Notes: a model not told the origin generated them from the letters alone. DNA of 64,000 nucleotides from Tropicimonas aquimaris (GCF_042676185.1 NZ_JBHTJT010000007.1:493102-557101); one strand, 5' to 3'. Numbered from the stretch's first letter, positions 7,690 through 16,166 are shown. Program-made: numbers and translations.

Positions 7690-9399
7690 ATGCCCGCCCG
7701 CATCACCCGAGCCGCCTATGCCGACATGTATGGCCCGACCACCGGAGACAGGGTGCGCCTTGCCGATACGGATCTTGTGATCGAGGTTGAGAAAGATCTC
7801 ACAACCTACGGGGAAGAGGTCAAATTCGGTGGTGGCAAGGTGATCCGTGACGGCATGGGACAGTCGCAGGCGACGCGGGCCGACGGCGCCGTGGACACGG
7901 TGATCACCAACGCGTTGATCCTCGACGTTACCGGGATCTACAAGGCCGATGTCGGGCTCAGGGACGGGCGCATCGCCAAGATCGGCAAGGCCGGCAACCC
8001 GGATACCCAGAGCGGCGTCGACATCATCGTCGGTCCTGGGACGGAGGCGATCGCGGGCGAGGGCAAGATCCTGACGGCGGGGGCCTTCGACAGCCACATC
8101 CACTTCATCTGCCCGCAGCAGATCGACGACGCGCTGCATTCCGGCGTGACCACGATGCTCGGCGGCGGCACCGGCCCCGCCCACGGCACGCTGGCCACCA
8201 CCTGCACCCCGGGCCCCTGGCACATCGGACGGATGCTGCAGGCGCTCGACGCCTTCCCGATGAACTTCGGGCTCTCGGGCAAGGGCAACGCCAGCCAGCC
8301 GGCGGCGCTGGTCGAGATGGTCTCGGCCGGGGCCTGTGCGATGAAGCTGCACGAGGATTGGGGCACCACGCCGGGCGCCATCGACTGCTGCCTGAGCGTC
8401 GCCGACGATATGGACGTGCAGGTGATGATTCACACCGACACGCTGAACGAGAGCGGCTTCGTGGAGAATACCGTCGCCGCGATCAAGGGCCGCACGATCC
8501 ACGCCTTCCACACCGAGGGCGCGGGCGGCGGCCATGCGCCGGACATCATCAAGGTGGTGGGCGAGGCGAATGTGATCCCGTCCTCGACCAACCCGACCCG
8601 GCCCTACACCGTCAACACGCTGGAAGAGCATCTCGACATGCTCATGGTTTGCCACCACCTCGACAAGGCGATCCCCGAGGACGTCGCCTTTGCCGAGAGC
8701 CGGATCCGCAAGGAGACCATCGCGGCGGAAGACATCCTGCACGACATGGGCGCGTTTTCGATCATCGCCAGCGACAGCCAGGCGATGGGCCGCGTGGGCG
8801 AGGTGATCATCCGCACCTGGCAGACCGCGCACAAGATGAAGGTCCAGCGCGGGCGACTGGCCGAAGAGACCGGCAACAACGACAACGTGCGGGTCAAGCG
8901 CTACGTCGCCAAGTACACGATCAACCCGGCCATCACCCACGGCATGTCTGCCCATATCGGCTCGATCCAGGTGGGCAAACGGGCCGACCTGGTTCTCTGG
9001 TCGCCGGCCTTCTTCGGTGTGAAGCCGGAGATGGTTCTGCTCGGCGGGTCCATCGCGGTGGCCCAGATGGGCGACCCGAACGCCTCCATCCCGACGCCGC
9101 AGCCGGTATACACCCGGCCGATGTTCGGCGCCTACGGTCGCTCGGTGGAGCGCTCGGCCGTCACCTTCGTTTCCGCTGCCGCGCAGTCCGACGGCATCGG
9201 CGCCGCGCTCGGGCTCGCCAAGGACACGCTTGCGGTGGGCGACACGCGTGGCATCGGCAAGGCCGACATGGTGATGAACGACGCCCGGCCGAGCATCGAG
9301 GTGAACCCGGAGACCTACGAGGTGCGCGCCGACGGTGAGCTGCTCACCTGTGAGCCGGCGAGCGAACTGCCGATGGCGCAGCGGTATTTCCTGTTCTGA
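7690..9399 (+). CDS. ureC: Urease alpha (catalytic) subunit
   Basis: A 569-residue catalytic subunit of urease. All nickel-site residues are present: His136 and His138 in SHIHFI, carboxylated Lys219 in MKLHEDWG, His248 in MIHTDT, His274 in FHTEGAGGGHAPD, and Asp362 in SDSQAMGR. The mobile-flap Cys321-His322 is present in MVCHHLD. The offset from the well-studied Klebsiella numbering is +2 throughout, so the enzyme should be active once nickel is loaded by UreDEFG. GAAAGG lies about 7 bases before the start. A strong hairpin follows its stop, so structural and late accessory genes may be separate transcripts. Confidence 0.98.
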   Translation: MPARITRAAYADMYGPTTGDRVRLADTDLVIEVEKDLTTYGEEVKFGGGKVIRDGMGQSQATRADGAVDTVITNALILDVTGIYKADVGLRDGRIAKIGKAGNPDTQSGVDIIVGPGTEAIAGEGKILTAGAFDSHIHFICPQQIDDALHSGVTTMLGGGTGPAHGTLATTCTPGPWHIGRMLQALDAFPMNFGLSGKGNASQPAALVEMVSAGACAMKLHEDWGTTPGAIDCCLSVADDMDVQVMIHTDTLNESGFVENTVAAIKGRTIHAFHTEGAGGGHAPDIIKVVGEANVIPSSTNPTRPYTVNTLEEHLDMLMVCHHLDKAIPEDVAFAESRIRKETIAAEDILHDMGAFSIIASDSQAMGRVGEVIIRTWQTAHKMKVQRGRLAEETGNNDNVRVKRYVAKYTINPAITHGMSAHIGSIQVGKRADLVLWSPAFFGVKPEMVLLGGSIAVAQMGDPNASIPTPQPVYTRPMFGAYGRSVERSAVTFVSAAAQSDGIGAALGLAKDTLAVGDTRGIGKADMVMNDARPSIEVNPETYEVRADGELLTCEPASELPMAQRYFLF

Positions 9400-9406
9400 A
9401 GGCCGA

Positions 9407-9431
9407 CTGCGGGCGCGCTTTGCGCTCGCAG
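9407..9431 (+). terminator. Hairpin just after ureC
   Basis: A 10-base-pair stem (9407-9416 with 9422-9431, one G-T pair) closes a five-base GCTTT loop, starting 8 bases after the ureC stop. No T-run follows, so it may be a weak terminator, an mRNA-stabilising end, or an attenuating element. Confidence 0.45.
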
Positions 9432-9440
9432 CATTCGTTA

Positions 9441-9454
9441 TGCACGTGCAGCAT
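9441..9454. promoter_or_regulatory. TGCA-N2-TGCA element upstream of the first DUF1127 gene
   Basis: The sequence TGCACGTGCAGCAT, preceded by TTA, is located 91-104 bases before the start of the 9545 gene. It shares the TGCA-N2-TGCAGCAT half with the better palindrome at 9848-9865 and with the ureD upstream region. This may be a binding site for a common regulator. Confidence 0.4.
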
Positions 9455-9544
9455 GATGGGTATGATCGGCGTGATGTGGCGAAACCGGTGTTAGCGCTCT
9501 AGGTATGGGTCAGGGAGGGTGACCGATATTCAGGAGTCTGGTTC

Positions 9545-9766
9545 ATGTCCGATCTTTCCAGCGTCAACGGTAGCGTTTCTTCCAGTGTTTTTGACGTCGT
9601 CCGCAATGTCTTCGGTCGCATCATCGACGCCTTCGGCGCCGTGGAAACCGGTGTGCGGCGGCGGAACGCGTATCTCGAGCTCAGCGAGCTGTCCGACGAA
9701 GAGCTAGCGGACCGCGGTCTGACCCGTGCGGATATCGTGGGCTACGTCTTCGACAACGTGCACTGA
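9545..9766 (+). CDS. DUF1127-family small protein (first of a tandem pair)
   Basis: A 73-residue protein whose C-terminal third, YLELSELSDEELADRGLTR followed by ADIVGYVF, has the conserved DUF1127/YjiS pattern (L-x-L-[ST]-D-x-x-L-x-D-[IR]-G-[LI]-x-R-x-D-I). Family members studied in Rhodobacter and Agrobacterium are small RNA-related or stress-linked regulators; that is family knowledge and is not proven here. AGGAG lies 8-10 bases upstream of the ATG. A second copy follows 140 bases downstream. The pair separates ureC from ureE. Confidence 0.85.
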   Translation: MSDLSSVNGSVSSSVFDVVRNVFGRIIDAFGAVETGVRRRNAYLELSELSDEELADRGLTRADIVGYVFDNVH

Positions 9767-9847
9767 GGTCGCGAACCCATCCATTCAAGGTGTCTTGGAG
9801 CCATGCCGCATGCGCATGGCCGTCATCCGCCTGTGGCAATGGCGTTT

Positions 9848-9865
9848 ATGCTGCACCTGCAGTAT
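9848..9865. promoter_or_regulatory. 18-base near-perfect palindrome upstream of the second DUF1127 gene
   Basis: ATGCTGCACCTGCAGTAT (9848-9865) is an inverted repeat with arms ATRCTGCA and a two-base centre, with one mismatch in the arms. It ends 41 bases before the start codon at 9907, a good place for an operator. Related TGCA-N2-TGCA sequences are at 9441 and 4213. Confidence 0.45.
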
Positions 9866-9906
9866 TGAGCGCGCCGAAAGCTACAAGGATCCATCAGGTC
9901 AATCCA

Positions 9907-10128
9907 ATGTCCGTAACGACCTCCGACGAAAGCCGTATCTCCTTCCTGGAGGTGCTCACCGCGCCGATCGACGGCGCTCTTGCTCTGTTCAGCCCTTCCT
10001 GCCGCCACAGCCGGCGGATGAAGCGCATCGACTTCCTGAACGGGCTGACCAACGAGCAGCTTGCGCAGCGCGGGCTGCGCCGCAACGACATCGTGCGCCA
10101 CGTCTATCGTACCGCACATCAAGGCTGA
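9907..10128 (+). CDS. DUF1127-family small protein (second of a tandem pair)
   Basis: A 74-residue paralogue of the 9545 product. Its C-terminus reads RIDFLNGLTNEQLAQRGLRR then NDIVRHVY, the DUF1127 pattern again, with more arginines than its partner. The N-terminal halves differ, so the duplication is old or the halves are unconstrained. The ATG at 9907 is preceded by a weak site, and the frame remains open upstream to 9790, but that extension looks non-coding and crosses the palindrome. Probably cotranscribed with, or regulated like, the first copy. Confidence 0.82.
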   Translation: MSVTTSDESRISFLEVLTAPIDGALALFSPSCRHSRRMKRIDFLNGLTNEQLAQRGLRRNDIVRHVYRTAHQG

Positions 10129-10166
10129 TCTCGCCTTCGCCGGTGCAGCGTGATAGCGTTGCGCTC

Positions 10167-10805
10167 ATGCGAATGACAGTTTTTTCCAAGTTCCTCTCCT
10201 TCGGCCTTATGGCAGCGCTGACGCTGTCTGCGGCTCATGCGGGCGCGCCGCAGTGTCCGACCCGCGACGCGCTCGAACGAGGACGCTCCGCCTACGTGGC
10301 CTATCCCGACGGGTCGGTCGTGGCGTTGCGGCTGCTAGGGGGTGGCAAGGTTCAGGAGACCACCCGGTTCGATGACCACGTGGGCGAGTTCCGCATGGTC
10401 TCTCTCGGCGGAGTCTTCATAGCCGACGAGGTCGACCTGAGCGGTGAGCGAGTGGATGAGAGCAGCCGGATCACCACGTCCTATCCGGCCGATCTGGCCA
10501 AACGCCTGCCGCTTCGCCCGGATCAGGAATTCACCCTTGTCGCCGAGAACAGTTTTGCCGACGGCACGCCGTCGGAGCAGGAGCTGCTCGAGGTGCGCAC
10601 CGGCGACGAAGCCGAGATCGAGATCGCCGGTTGCCGGGTCCGAGCCTTTCCCGTGCTGCTGACTTACCGATGGGGCGAGGATCATTTCACCTCGATGATG
10701 ACCCATCTGCCCGGACTTGGGATCTCGTTGGAACTCGCGCGGGTCGATCCCGCGACCGAGCCGGAGCCTTTCGCCCCGATGCATTTCAGTCTCGAACGCC
10801 CCTGA
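10167..10805 (+). CDS. Secreted protein of unknown function in the urease locus
   Basis: A 212-residue protein beginning with a clear Sec signal peptide (KFLSFGLMAALTLSAAHA, cleavage expected after AHA at about residue 25). The mature part has two cysteines that could pair (PQCPTRD and AGCRVRA) and a beta-rich look, with a C-terminal FTSMMTHLPGLGISLEL segment. I recognise no domain. It follows the DUF1127 pair and precedes ureE by about 75 bases. An in-frame ATG at 10173 is an equally possible start. Confidence 0.7.
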   Translation: MRMTVFSKFLSFGLMAALTLSAAHAGAPQCPTRDALERGRSAYVAYPDGSVVALRLLGGGKVQETTRFDDHVGEFRMVSLGGVFIADEVDLSGERVDESSRITTSYPADLAKRLPLRPDQEFTLVAENSFADGTPSEQELLEVRTGDEAEIEIAGCRVRAFPVLLTYRWGEDHFTSMMTHLPGLGISLELARVDPATEPEPFAPMHFSLERP

Positions 10806-10880
10806 GTCCCCCTTTTCCCGCTGCAGCGCAGCGGCTAGGCTGCGGCGACGGTGCGGTATGGCCGCGAAAAGGGGATGGGA

Positions 10881-11381
10881 ATGGCTGATCTCGGACGGGC
10901 GCATTCTGTGGAACGTGGCGGTGGCGCCGGGGCGACGGACCTGGTGCGGCTGGACTACGAGGGCCGGTTTCTCCGCCGGCGTCGCTTGCATACCGATGCC
11001 GGCAATTCCGTCGTGGTCGACCTGCCCGACACGACTTCGCTTGAGGATGGCGATGCGCTGCTGCTGGACAGCGGCGCGAAGCTCGCCGTGGTGGCCGCCG
11101 AGGAGCCGCTGCTTGCAGTGACCGGTGCGAACCTGTCTCGGTTGGCCTGGCATATCGGCAATCGCCATACACCCTGCCGTATCGAGGCGGATCGGCTGCT
11201 GATCCGGGAAGATCATGTGCTCGCCGCGATGCTGCGGCAGCTCGGCGCGACGGTGGAGGCGCTGCATGCGCCTTTCTCCCCCGAGGGCGGTGCCTATGGC
11301 CACGGCCGGACCATGGGGCACGACCACGGGCATTCCCATGACCACGGCCATGAGCACGGGCAGCAACACAGCCATGAGTGA
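10881..11381 (+). CDS. ureE: Urease accessory protein UreE (nickel chaperone)
   Basis: A 166-residue UreE that delivers nickel to the urease maturation complex. The conserved middle LAWHIGNRHTPCRIE and the peptide-binding N-terminal domain are visible. The last 26 residues are a histidine-rich tail (GHDHGHSHDHGHEHGQQHSH) suited to nickel storage. I start at ATG 10881, which has GGGGATGGGA upstream; GTG 10851 and ATG 10875 are alternatives. It overlaps ureF by eight bases, so the two are translationally coupled. Confidence 0.92.
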   Translation: MADLGRAHSVERGGGAGATDLVRLDYEGRFLRRRRLHTDAGNSVVVDLPDTTSLEDGDALLLDSGAKLAVVAAEEPLLAVTGANLSRLAWHIGNRHTPCRIEADRLLIREDHVLAAMLRQLGATVEALHAPFSPEGGAYGHGRTMGHDHGHSHDHGHEHGQQHSHE

Positions 11382-12012
11382 CGCCGACCTGCTGACCCTG
11401 ACCCAGTGGCTGTCGCCGGCCTTTCCGGTCGGTGCCTATGCGTATTCGCATGGCCTGGAAGCGGCGATCGCGGACGGAGAGGTGACGTCGGCCGAGGTTC
11501 TGGAGGGCTGGCTGGCGGATGTGCTGCGCTTCGGGGCAGGGCGCTCCGACGCCATTCTCCTGGTCCATGCGATGCGCGGCGAGGCGGCATTCGACGAGCT
11601 TGCCGGGTTGGCCGAAGCGCTGGCCGCATCGGCGGAACGTCACCGCGAAACGATGGAGCAGGGCGCGGCCTTCACGCGCGCGGTCAATGCGCTGACCGGT
11701 GCGGAGCGCCCGCCCGCGGCGCTGCCGGTCGCGGTGGGCGCTGCGGCGGCGGGCTTGACGCTTCCGCCGGAGCGGGTGGCCGCGCTCTACCTTCACGCCT
11801 TCGCTTCCAACCTCGTTTCGGCCGCCGTCCGCTTCATCCCGCTGGGTCAGACCGAAGGCCAGACGGTGCTGGGCGCGCTGCATCCGCTGATCGCGGAACT
11901 CGCCGTCGAGGCCGCAAGGGCTCCGCTGACCGAGATCGGCACGGCGAGCTTCGGGGCCGATCTCGCGGCGATCCGGCATGAGCGACAGGACGTGCGCCTT
12001 TTCAAGACCTGA
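11374..12012 (+). CDS. ureF: Urease accessory protein UreF
   Basis: A 212-residue UreF, the all-helical partner of UreD and UreG in nickel insertion. The hallmarks LTLTQWLSPAFPVGAYAYSH at residues 6-25 and HAFASNLVSAAVRFIPLGQT in the second half are present. The start at ATG 11374 lies inside the 3' end of ureE in another frame. ureG follows after 57 bases. Confidence 0.93.
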   Translation: MSDADLLTLTQWLSPAFPVGAYAYSHGLEAAIADGEVTSAEVLEGWLADVLRFGAGRSDAILLVHAMRGEAAFDELAGLAEALAASAERHRETMEQGAAFTRAVNALTGAERPPAALPVAVGAAAAGLTLPPERVAALYLHAFASNLVSAAVRFIPLGQTEGQTVLGALHPLIAELAVEAARAPLTEIGTASFGADLAAIRHERQDVRLFKT

Positions 12013-12069
12013 CAGAGATGCGGTCCGGGGGGTGCACCCGCCAGACCCCGCGCCAGACAAGGAGATCCC

Positions 12070-12681
12070 ATGCCCAGCCTCCACGGCCCCCTTCGCGTCG
12101 GTATCGGCGGCCCCGTCGGCGCCGGCAAGACGACGCTGACCGAACAGCTCTGCCGCGCGCTCGGCGACCGCTACTCCATGGCCGTCGTGACCAACGACAT
12201 CTACACGCGCGAGGATGCCGAATACCTGATGCGAGCGCAGGCCCTGCCGCTGGAGCGGATTCGCGGCGTCGAAACCGGCGGTTGTCCGCACACGGCGATC
12301 CGCGAGGACGCCTCGATCAACCTCGCCGCCATCGACACGCTGGTGAAGGACATTCCCGACCTCGACCTCGTGCTGGTCGAGTCCGGTGGCGACAACCTCG
12401 CCGCGACCTTCAGTCCGGAGCTCGCCGACCTGACGCTCTATGTTATCGACACCGCCGCCGGGCAGGACATTCCGCGCAAGAAGGGGCCGGGGCTGACGCG
12501 GTCGGACCTGCTGATCGTCAACAAGACCGATCTCGCTCCCCATGTCGGCGTCGATGCCGCCCGGCTCGAAGCGGACACGGCGGCGGCCCGCAATGGCAGG
12601 CCCTACGTCATGGCGTCGCTGCGGTCGGGCCGCGGGGTGGAAGAGGTTGCGGAATTCATCATCCGCGAGGGCGCGTTGTGA
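12070..12681 (+). CDS. ureG: Urease accessory GTPase UreG
   Basis: A 203-residue SIMIBI-class GTPase that powers nickel delivery to urease. It has the P-loop GGPVGAGKTT (13-22), the metal-binding Cys72-Pro73-His74, the ESGGDNLAA switch and the guanine-specificity motif NKTD. AAGGAG precedes the ATG. It is the last gene of the urease locus; the next gene faces it from the minus strand 21 bases downstream. Confidence 0.97.
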   Translation: MPSLHGPLRVGIGGPVGAGKTTLTEQLCRALGDRYSMAVVTNDIYTREDAEYLMRAQALPLERIRGVETGGCPHTAIREDASINLAAIDTLVKDIPDLDLVLVESGGDNLAATFSPELADLTLYVIDTAAGQDIPRKKGPGLTRSDLLIVNKTDLAPHVGVDAARLEADTAAARNGRPYVMASLRSGRGVEEVAEFIIREGAL

Positions 12682-12702
12682 GGCCGGAGGGGCGCCAGCG
12701 GA

Positions 12703-13611
12703 TCAGCCGTTGACGGCCCCGGCGGTCTGCGCCTGTCCGGCAAGCTGGCGCTCCGCAGCACGGGCCCAACGGGCTCGCAGTTTTGGGTGGTTGACGGTAT
12801 CGATATGCCGCTCCACCCGTCGCAGGTACGGCTTGTGCGAGAACCGCGCTTGGTAAAGCTCCCGGTAGAGCGACGGCTCCAGCGTGCCCTTTCCCGCCGC
12901 GCGCAGCAGCGGCAGCAAAACTCCCATCTGCAGCATGTCCTTCTCCGGCGTCTTGCCAAGCCAGGGACAATCGAGCCGCATCAGGTCCGGCCGGTCGAAC
13001 AGCGTCGCGTGCATCGCGTCTTCCGCAACATGAGGATCGTGCAGCAGCACGACCTCTTCGGCGGCCTCGAGCATCTCGGGGGCATAGCCGTAGCGGTCGG
13101 TGAAATCCGTGCGCCGAAGCGCGGGATACCGGCGGTCCCAGGGGGTGAGCCGCGGATCGAGCGTCGCCAGCGGCCGCACGAGGAAGGCGGTGGCGCCGGG
13201 GGCCACAACCGAATAGGTGGCAGCGGCATATCCGCAAGGCCCGGCGCCGTAGAAAATCACGCGTTCGAAAGCGTCGAAGAAGCCCTCGTCGACCAACTCG
13301 TCAAAGAAGGCGTAGACCGCCTCCGAGCGGAAGAAGGTCTCGCCGTCGCTGTACAGGCAGAGGTGTGACCAACCCTCGCGGCCCGCCACGCCGAGCCCGA
13401 AGGGCAGGTGCGGCGCCGGGCCGTCCCGGAAACTATCGAGGGTCTCGAAGGTCACGATCAGAATGTCGTCGTCCTCCGTGAACAACGCCCCGTGGCGCGC
13501 GTCCAGACGGCGGTGGTAGCCATGATCCGCGCCGTGCCGGTCCAGCCGTGCCTGAACGTCGGTTCGCGCCGATGAAGAAAGACTCTGCGGATTACTGGTA
13601 CCTTGGGTCAT
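12703..13611 (-). CDS. Uncharacterised protein with alpha/beta-hydrolase-like core
   Basis: About 302 residues. The segment RVIFYGAGPCGYAAATYS resembles a nucleophile-elbow region of alpha/beta hydrolases, but with Gly-Pro-Cys-Gly in place of the usual G-x-S-x-G. Other family-like blocks are GREGWSHLCLYSDG and ITPWDRRYPALR-like text. From memory, similar Rhodobacteraceae proteins are mislabelled phosphoadenosine phosphosulfate reductase; none of that enzyme's motifs is present. The start is uncertain: ATG 13611 is used here, with ATG 13662 and TTG 13671 further upstream. It follows the methyltransferase-like gene by 94 bases in the same direction, and the pair may be an operon. Confidence 0.6.
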   Translation of the reverse strand: MTQGTSNPQSLSSSARTDVQARLDRHGADHGYHRRLDARHGALFTEDDDILIVTFETLDSFRDGPAPHLPFGLGVAGREGWSHLCLYSDGETFFRSEAVYAFFDELVDEGFFDAFERVIFYGAGPCGYAAATYSVVAPGATAFLVRPLATLDPRLTPWDRRYPALRRTDFTDRYGYAPEMLEAAEEVVLLHDPHVAEDAMHATLFDRPDLMRLDCPWLGKTPEKDMLQMGVLLPLLRAAGKGTLEPSLYRELYQARFSHKPYLRRVERHIDTVNHPKLRARWARAAERQLAGQAQTAGAVNG

Positions 13612-13705
13612 CGTGACGGGGGTCTTTCTGGGATCATTCACGAGTATACTGTCGATGACCATTCGAGCCAAACTTGGGCCGAATTGGGAAGAGGCCTTGG
13701 GGATC

Positions 13706-14290
13706 TCAGGGCATTGCGACGGTGCCGGCGGCCCGATGCCATCTGGAAAGGAAGGTAACCACGTTTCCGCAAGATTGTCGCGGAAAATAGGTCAATCCGC
13801 CCGTGGCCGCGTGGTCGAAGACCTCTGCGATCTCCGGCCGCGTTTCGGGCAGGCAAAGCACAAGCGCGCGGAGTCCGTCCATCTTTCCTACGTCCGGCAA
13901 CGCGGCGGTGGGATCGCGCGCGAGGTCGGCGATGATCAGGGTCGGCCGGAAATCCGCCGGCACTGCGGTGTGCCAAGTGGCGCGGATCAGGCGGTTTTCT
14001 TTAATTACTTCAGACAGATAGGTGAAGCGATCGGCGTCCGGTTCGACGACTTCCAGATGGCGCAATCCAAGACGGAGGCCAAGCAGAACCGGCATAAGGC
14101 CGGAGCCGCTGCCCAGGACAAGCGCGCGGTCCGATGGCCGAGCCACGCTCATTGCCGTTCTGACGAACGGCTCGGTGGCGCCGCCATCCTCGAGTTCCGA
14201 AAGTTCCTCCGGAGACAGGACATCTTCGGCCCCCGGGAAACGGAGGGCTCCCTCCGCAATGAGCGTTTTGGTGGAGGTATCGTCTGGCAT
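13706..14290 (-). CDS. Putative SAM-dependent methyltransferase
   Basis: A 194-residue protein. ALVLGSGSGLMPVLLG (about 56-71) fits motif I of Rossmann-fold methyltransferases. VVEPDADRFTYLSEV follows as the acidic motif II that would hold the ribose, and TLIIADLARD could be motif IV-like. The substrate cannot be read from the sequence. GAGGG lies 10 bases before the ATG. It is the first gene of a minus-strand pair with the 12703-13611 gene. Confidence 0.6.
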   Translation of the reverse strand: MPDDTSTKTLIAEGALRFPGAEDVLSPEELSELEDGGATEPFVRTAMSVARPSDRALVLGSGSGLMPVLLGLRLGLRHLEVVEPDADRFTYLSEVIKENRLIRATWHTAVPADFRPTLIIADLARDPTAALPDVGKMDGLRALVLCLPETRPEIAEVFDHAATGGLTYFPRQSCGNVVTFLSRWHRAAGTVAMP

Positions 14291-15160
14291 AATCTAATTT
14301 CCCTCGCCGGCCGGACCGAAATAACAGACGTCCGCGCGATAGGGAATTCGGGGCTTCAGGCCCCGCATCCAACTCGATTCGAGGAGCAATTGGCTTGAAC
14401 GATGCTCATGAATCGGGAGAGGCGAAGGGTCGCAGAAAACTGCGGATCGAGGCGTTGAATTTGCTGGCCAAGTCCATGTGTTTTGTGCTGTGTTCCCTCC
14501 AGCGAACACATAAATGTGTTTCGAAAGACAATTCAGGCGGTCCTGGAGCTGCCAAATTACAGTTTGTGTTTGAATTTGTAATTATTTGGCCGGTCCAGCG
14601 GACGTGTCGCCAAAATCGAGCAAATGAATTGAATCGGGTTCGTGTTGCGGGTTTCGGAGTTTCCGAAATTGCGGCCACGCAAGAGCCAGTCGGGTAGAAA
14701 ACCCGGCACGAAATTCGAGGGCCTGACCGGCTCCTCTCCGCTTCCCTGGCAACGGTTCAGTTGCCGCGGATCACCCGGAAGGAACGACTGGTCAGGACCA
14801 CGCACCGAGGTCCAGGGAGGGGACAACCGGCCGGGGAGGCGATGGTGACATCGCTTTTCCGGCCGATGCGCGACTGGGGCGGCGATGTTCATCGAAGTCA
14901 GAGCACGGCCCGCACATGGATCATCTCCTCGCCCGTAACGATGGCTGCCCGTCACTCATCCGCCTAGACGGCGACTGTCACCTGCATCCGCGGCGCGAGA
15001 TATCCTGTGGAACAGAGCCGCGGCGGCGCGTTCCAGGCCGAGTTCTGTGCCAGAGGAGGCCCAGGTTGCCGGAATTCCTCCGCTGGCCTAGAAAAGGGAA
15101 CGAAGTGAACGCCCCCGTAGCCACGCGCCCGGCGCGAGGAGGGGCAGACAGGATCGTGCC
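14291..15160. other. 870 bases without a recognisable gene
   Basis: Several open frames exist on both strands (for example 14395-14697 plus and 14406-14678 minus), but none has a convincing start site, domain or natural composition. The centre (about 14460-14660) is clearly more AT-rich than the neighbours. It separates a minus-strand pair from the plus-strand arginase gene, so it should contain both promoters. A small RNA or decayed gene is possible; I see no direct sign of either. Confidence 0.5.
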
Positions 15161-16090
15161 ATGAACAGGATCGTTCTGCTGGGAGCACCGGTGGAAGAGG
15201 GCAGCGGCCGACGCGGCTGCCGGATGGGGCCGGATGCCTATCGCACGGCCGGTTTGCTGGAGGACCTGTCCGGGCTTGGCTTCGAGGTCGAAGACCTTGG
15301 CAATGCCACCTGCGAGCCGGCGCCCGATGCGGTGGCGCCAAATTCCCGGCTGGTCGAACTGGAACGCGTCGCGGGCTGGACGCGGGCGCTGCACGGATGG
15401 GCACGCGATCTCGGCCAGCGCGACGCTTTCCCGATCTATCTCGGTGGCGATCACAGCCTGTCGCTGGGCACGGTCACCGGGCAGGCTGCGGCGGCGGAAG
15501 CCCTTGGCCGGCCACTCTTCGTCCTCTGGCTTGATGCGCATTCCGATTTCAACACCTTCGAGACAACTGAGACAGGCCACCTGCACGGCGTGCCGCTCGC
15601 TTTTGCCTGCGGGCTTCCGGGGTTCGACGCCTTGCTTGGCCGCCCCGTTCCTTCGGTGGTCGATCCTGCGAATGTGTGCATCCTGGGGCTTCGGTCGGTC
15701 GACAAGGCGGAGCGCGTGCTGTTGCGGCGTTCCGGCACCGAGGCGCATGACATGCGCGCCATCGACGAGGCCGGGATCGCGCGCCTGCTGGAGCCCTTCC
15801 TTGAGACGGTGGCCGGCTCGGGCGGGCTGCTTCATGTCAGCCTCGACGTCGACTTCCTCGATCCCGGCATCGCTCCTGCGGTCGGCACCACGGTGCCCGG
15901 CGGGGCGACCTTCCGGGAGGCGCATCTCGTCATGGAGATGCTGCACGACAGTCGCCTCGTCTCCTCGCTCGACCTGGTGGAGTTGAACCCTTTCCTCGAC
16001 GACCGTGGCCAGACGGCCCGGCTCATGGTAGATCTGACTGCCAGCCTCTTTGGCCGGCAGGTGCTGGACCGGCCGACGCGCGGCCATTGA
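15161..16090 (+). CDS. Arginase-family ureohydrolase (probable arginase)
   Basis: A 309-residue ureohydrolase with every manganese ligand of the arginase/agmatinase family: His98 in GGDHSL, Asp125, His127 and Asp129 in WLDAHSDFN, and Asp229 and Asp231 in SLDVDFLDP. The block SSLDLVELNPFLDDRG near the C-terminus and GTTVPGGATFREAH favour arginase over agmatinase. It would split arginine into ornithine and urea, feeding the urease encoded 3-10 kb upstream. The start at ATG 15161 is not preceded by a strong ribosome site. An MFS gene follows in the same direction. Confidence 0.88.
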   Translation: MNRIVLLGAPVEEGSGRRGCRMGPDAYRTAGLLEDLSGLGFEVEDLGNATCEPAPDAVAPNSRLVELERVAGWTRALHGWARDLGQRDAFPIYLGGDHSLSLGTVTGQAAAAEALGRPLFVLWLDAHSDFNTFETTETGHLHGVPLAFACGLPGFDALLGRPVPSVVDPANVCILGLRSVDKAERVLLRRSGTEAHDMRAIDEAGIARLLEPFLETVAGSGGLLHVSLDVDFLDPGIAPAVGTTVPGGATFREAHLVMEMLHDSRLVSSLDLVELNPFLDDRGQTARLMVDLTASLFGRQVLDRPTRGH

Positions 16091-16166
16091 GAGCCTTGGC
16101 GCAAGGCGACTCCGCGAGGCCTTCGCGGCGTGCTAGGCTGGTCCAATCCACCTTCGGGGAACGGGC

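Noticed and set aside
7360..8955. 531-codon minus-strand frame across ureC
   Set aside because: Antisense of the urease alpha subunit with complete active-site residues; no domain in the minus frame.
14395..14697. 100-codon plus-strand ORF in the gap before the arginase gene
   Set aside because: No ribosome site, no domain, and composition unlike neighbouring genes; it overlaps an equally poor minus frame.
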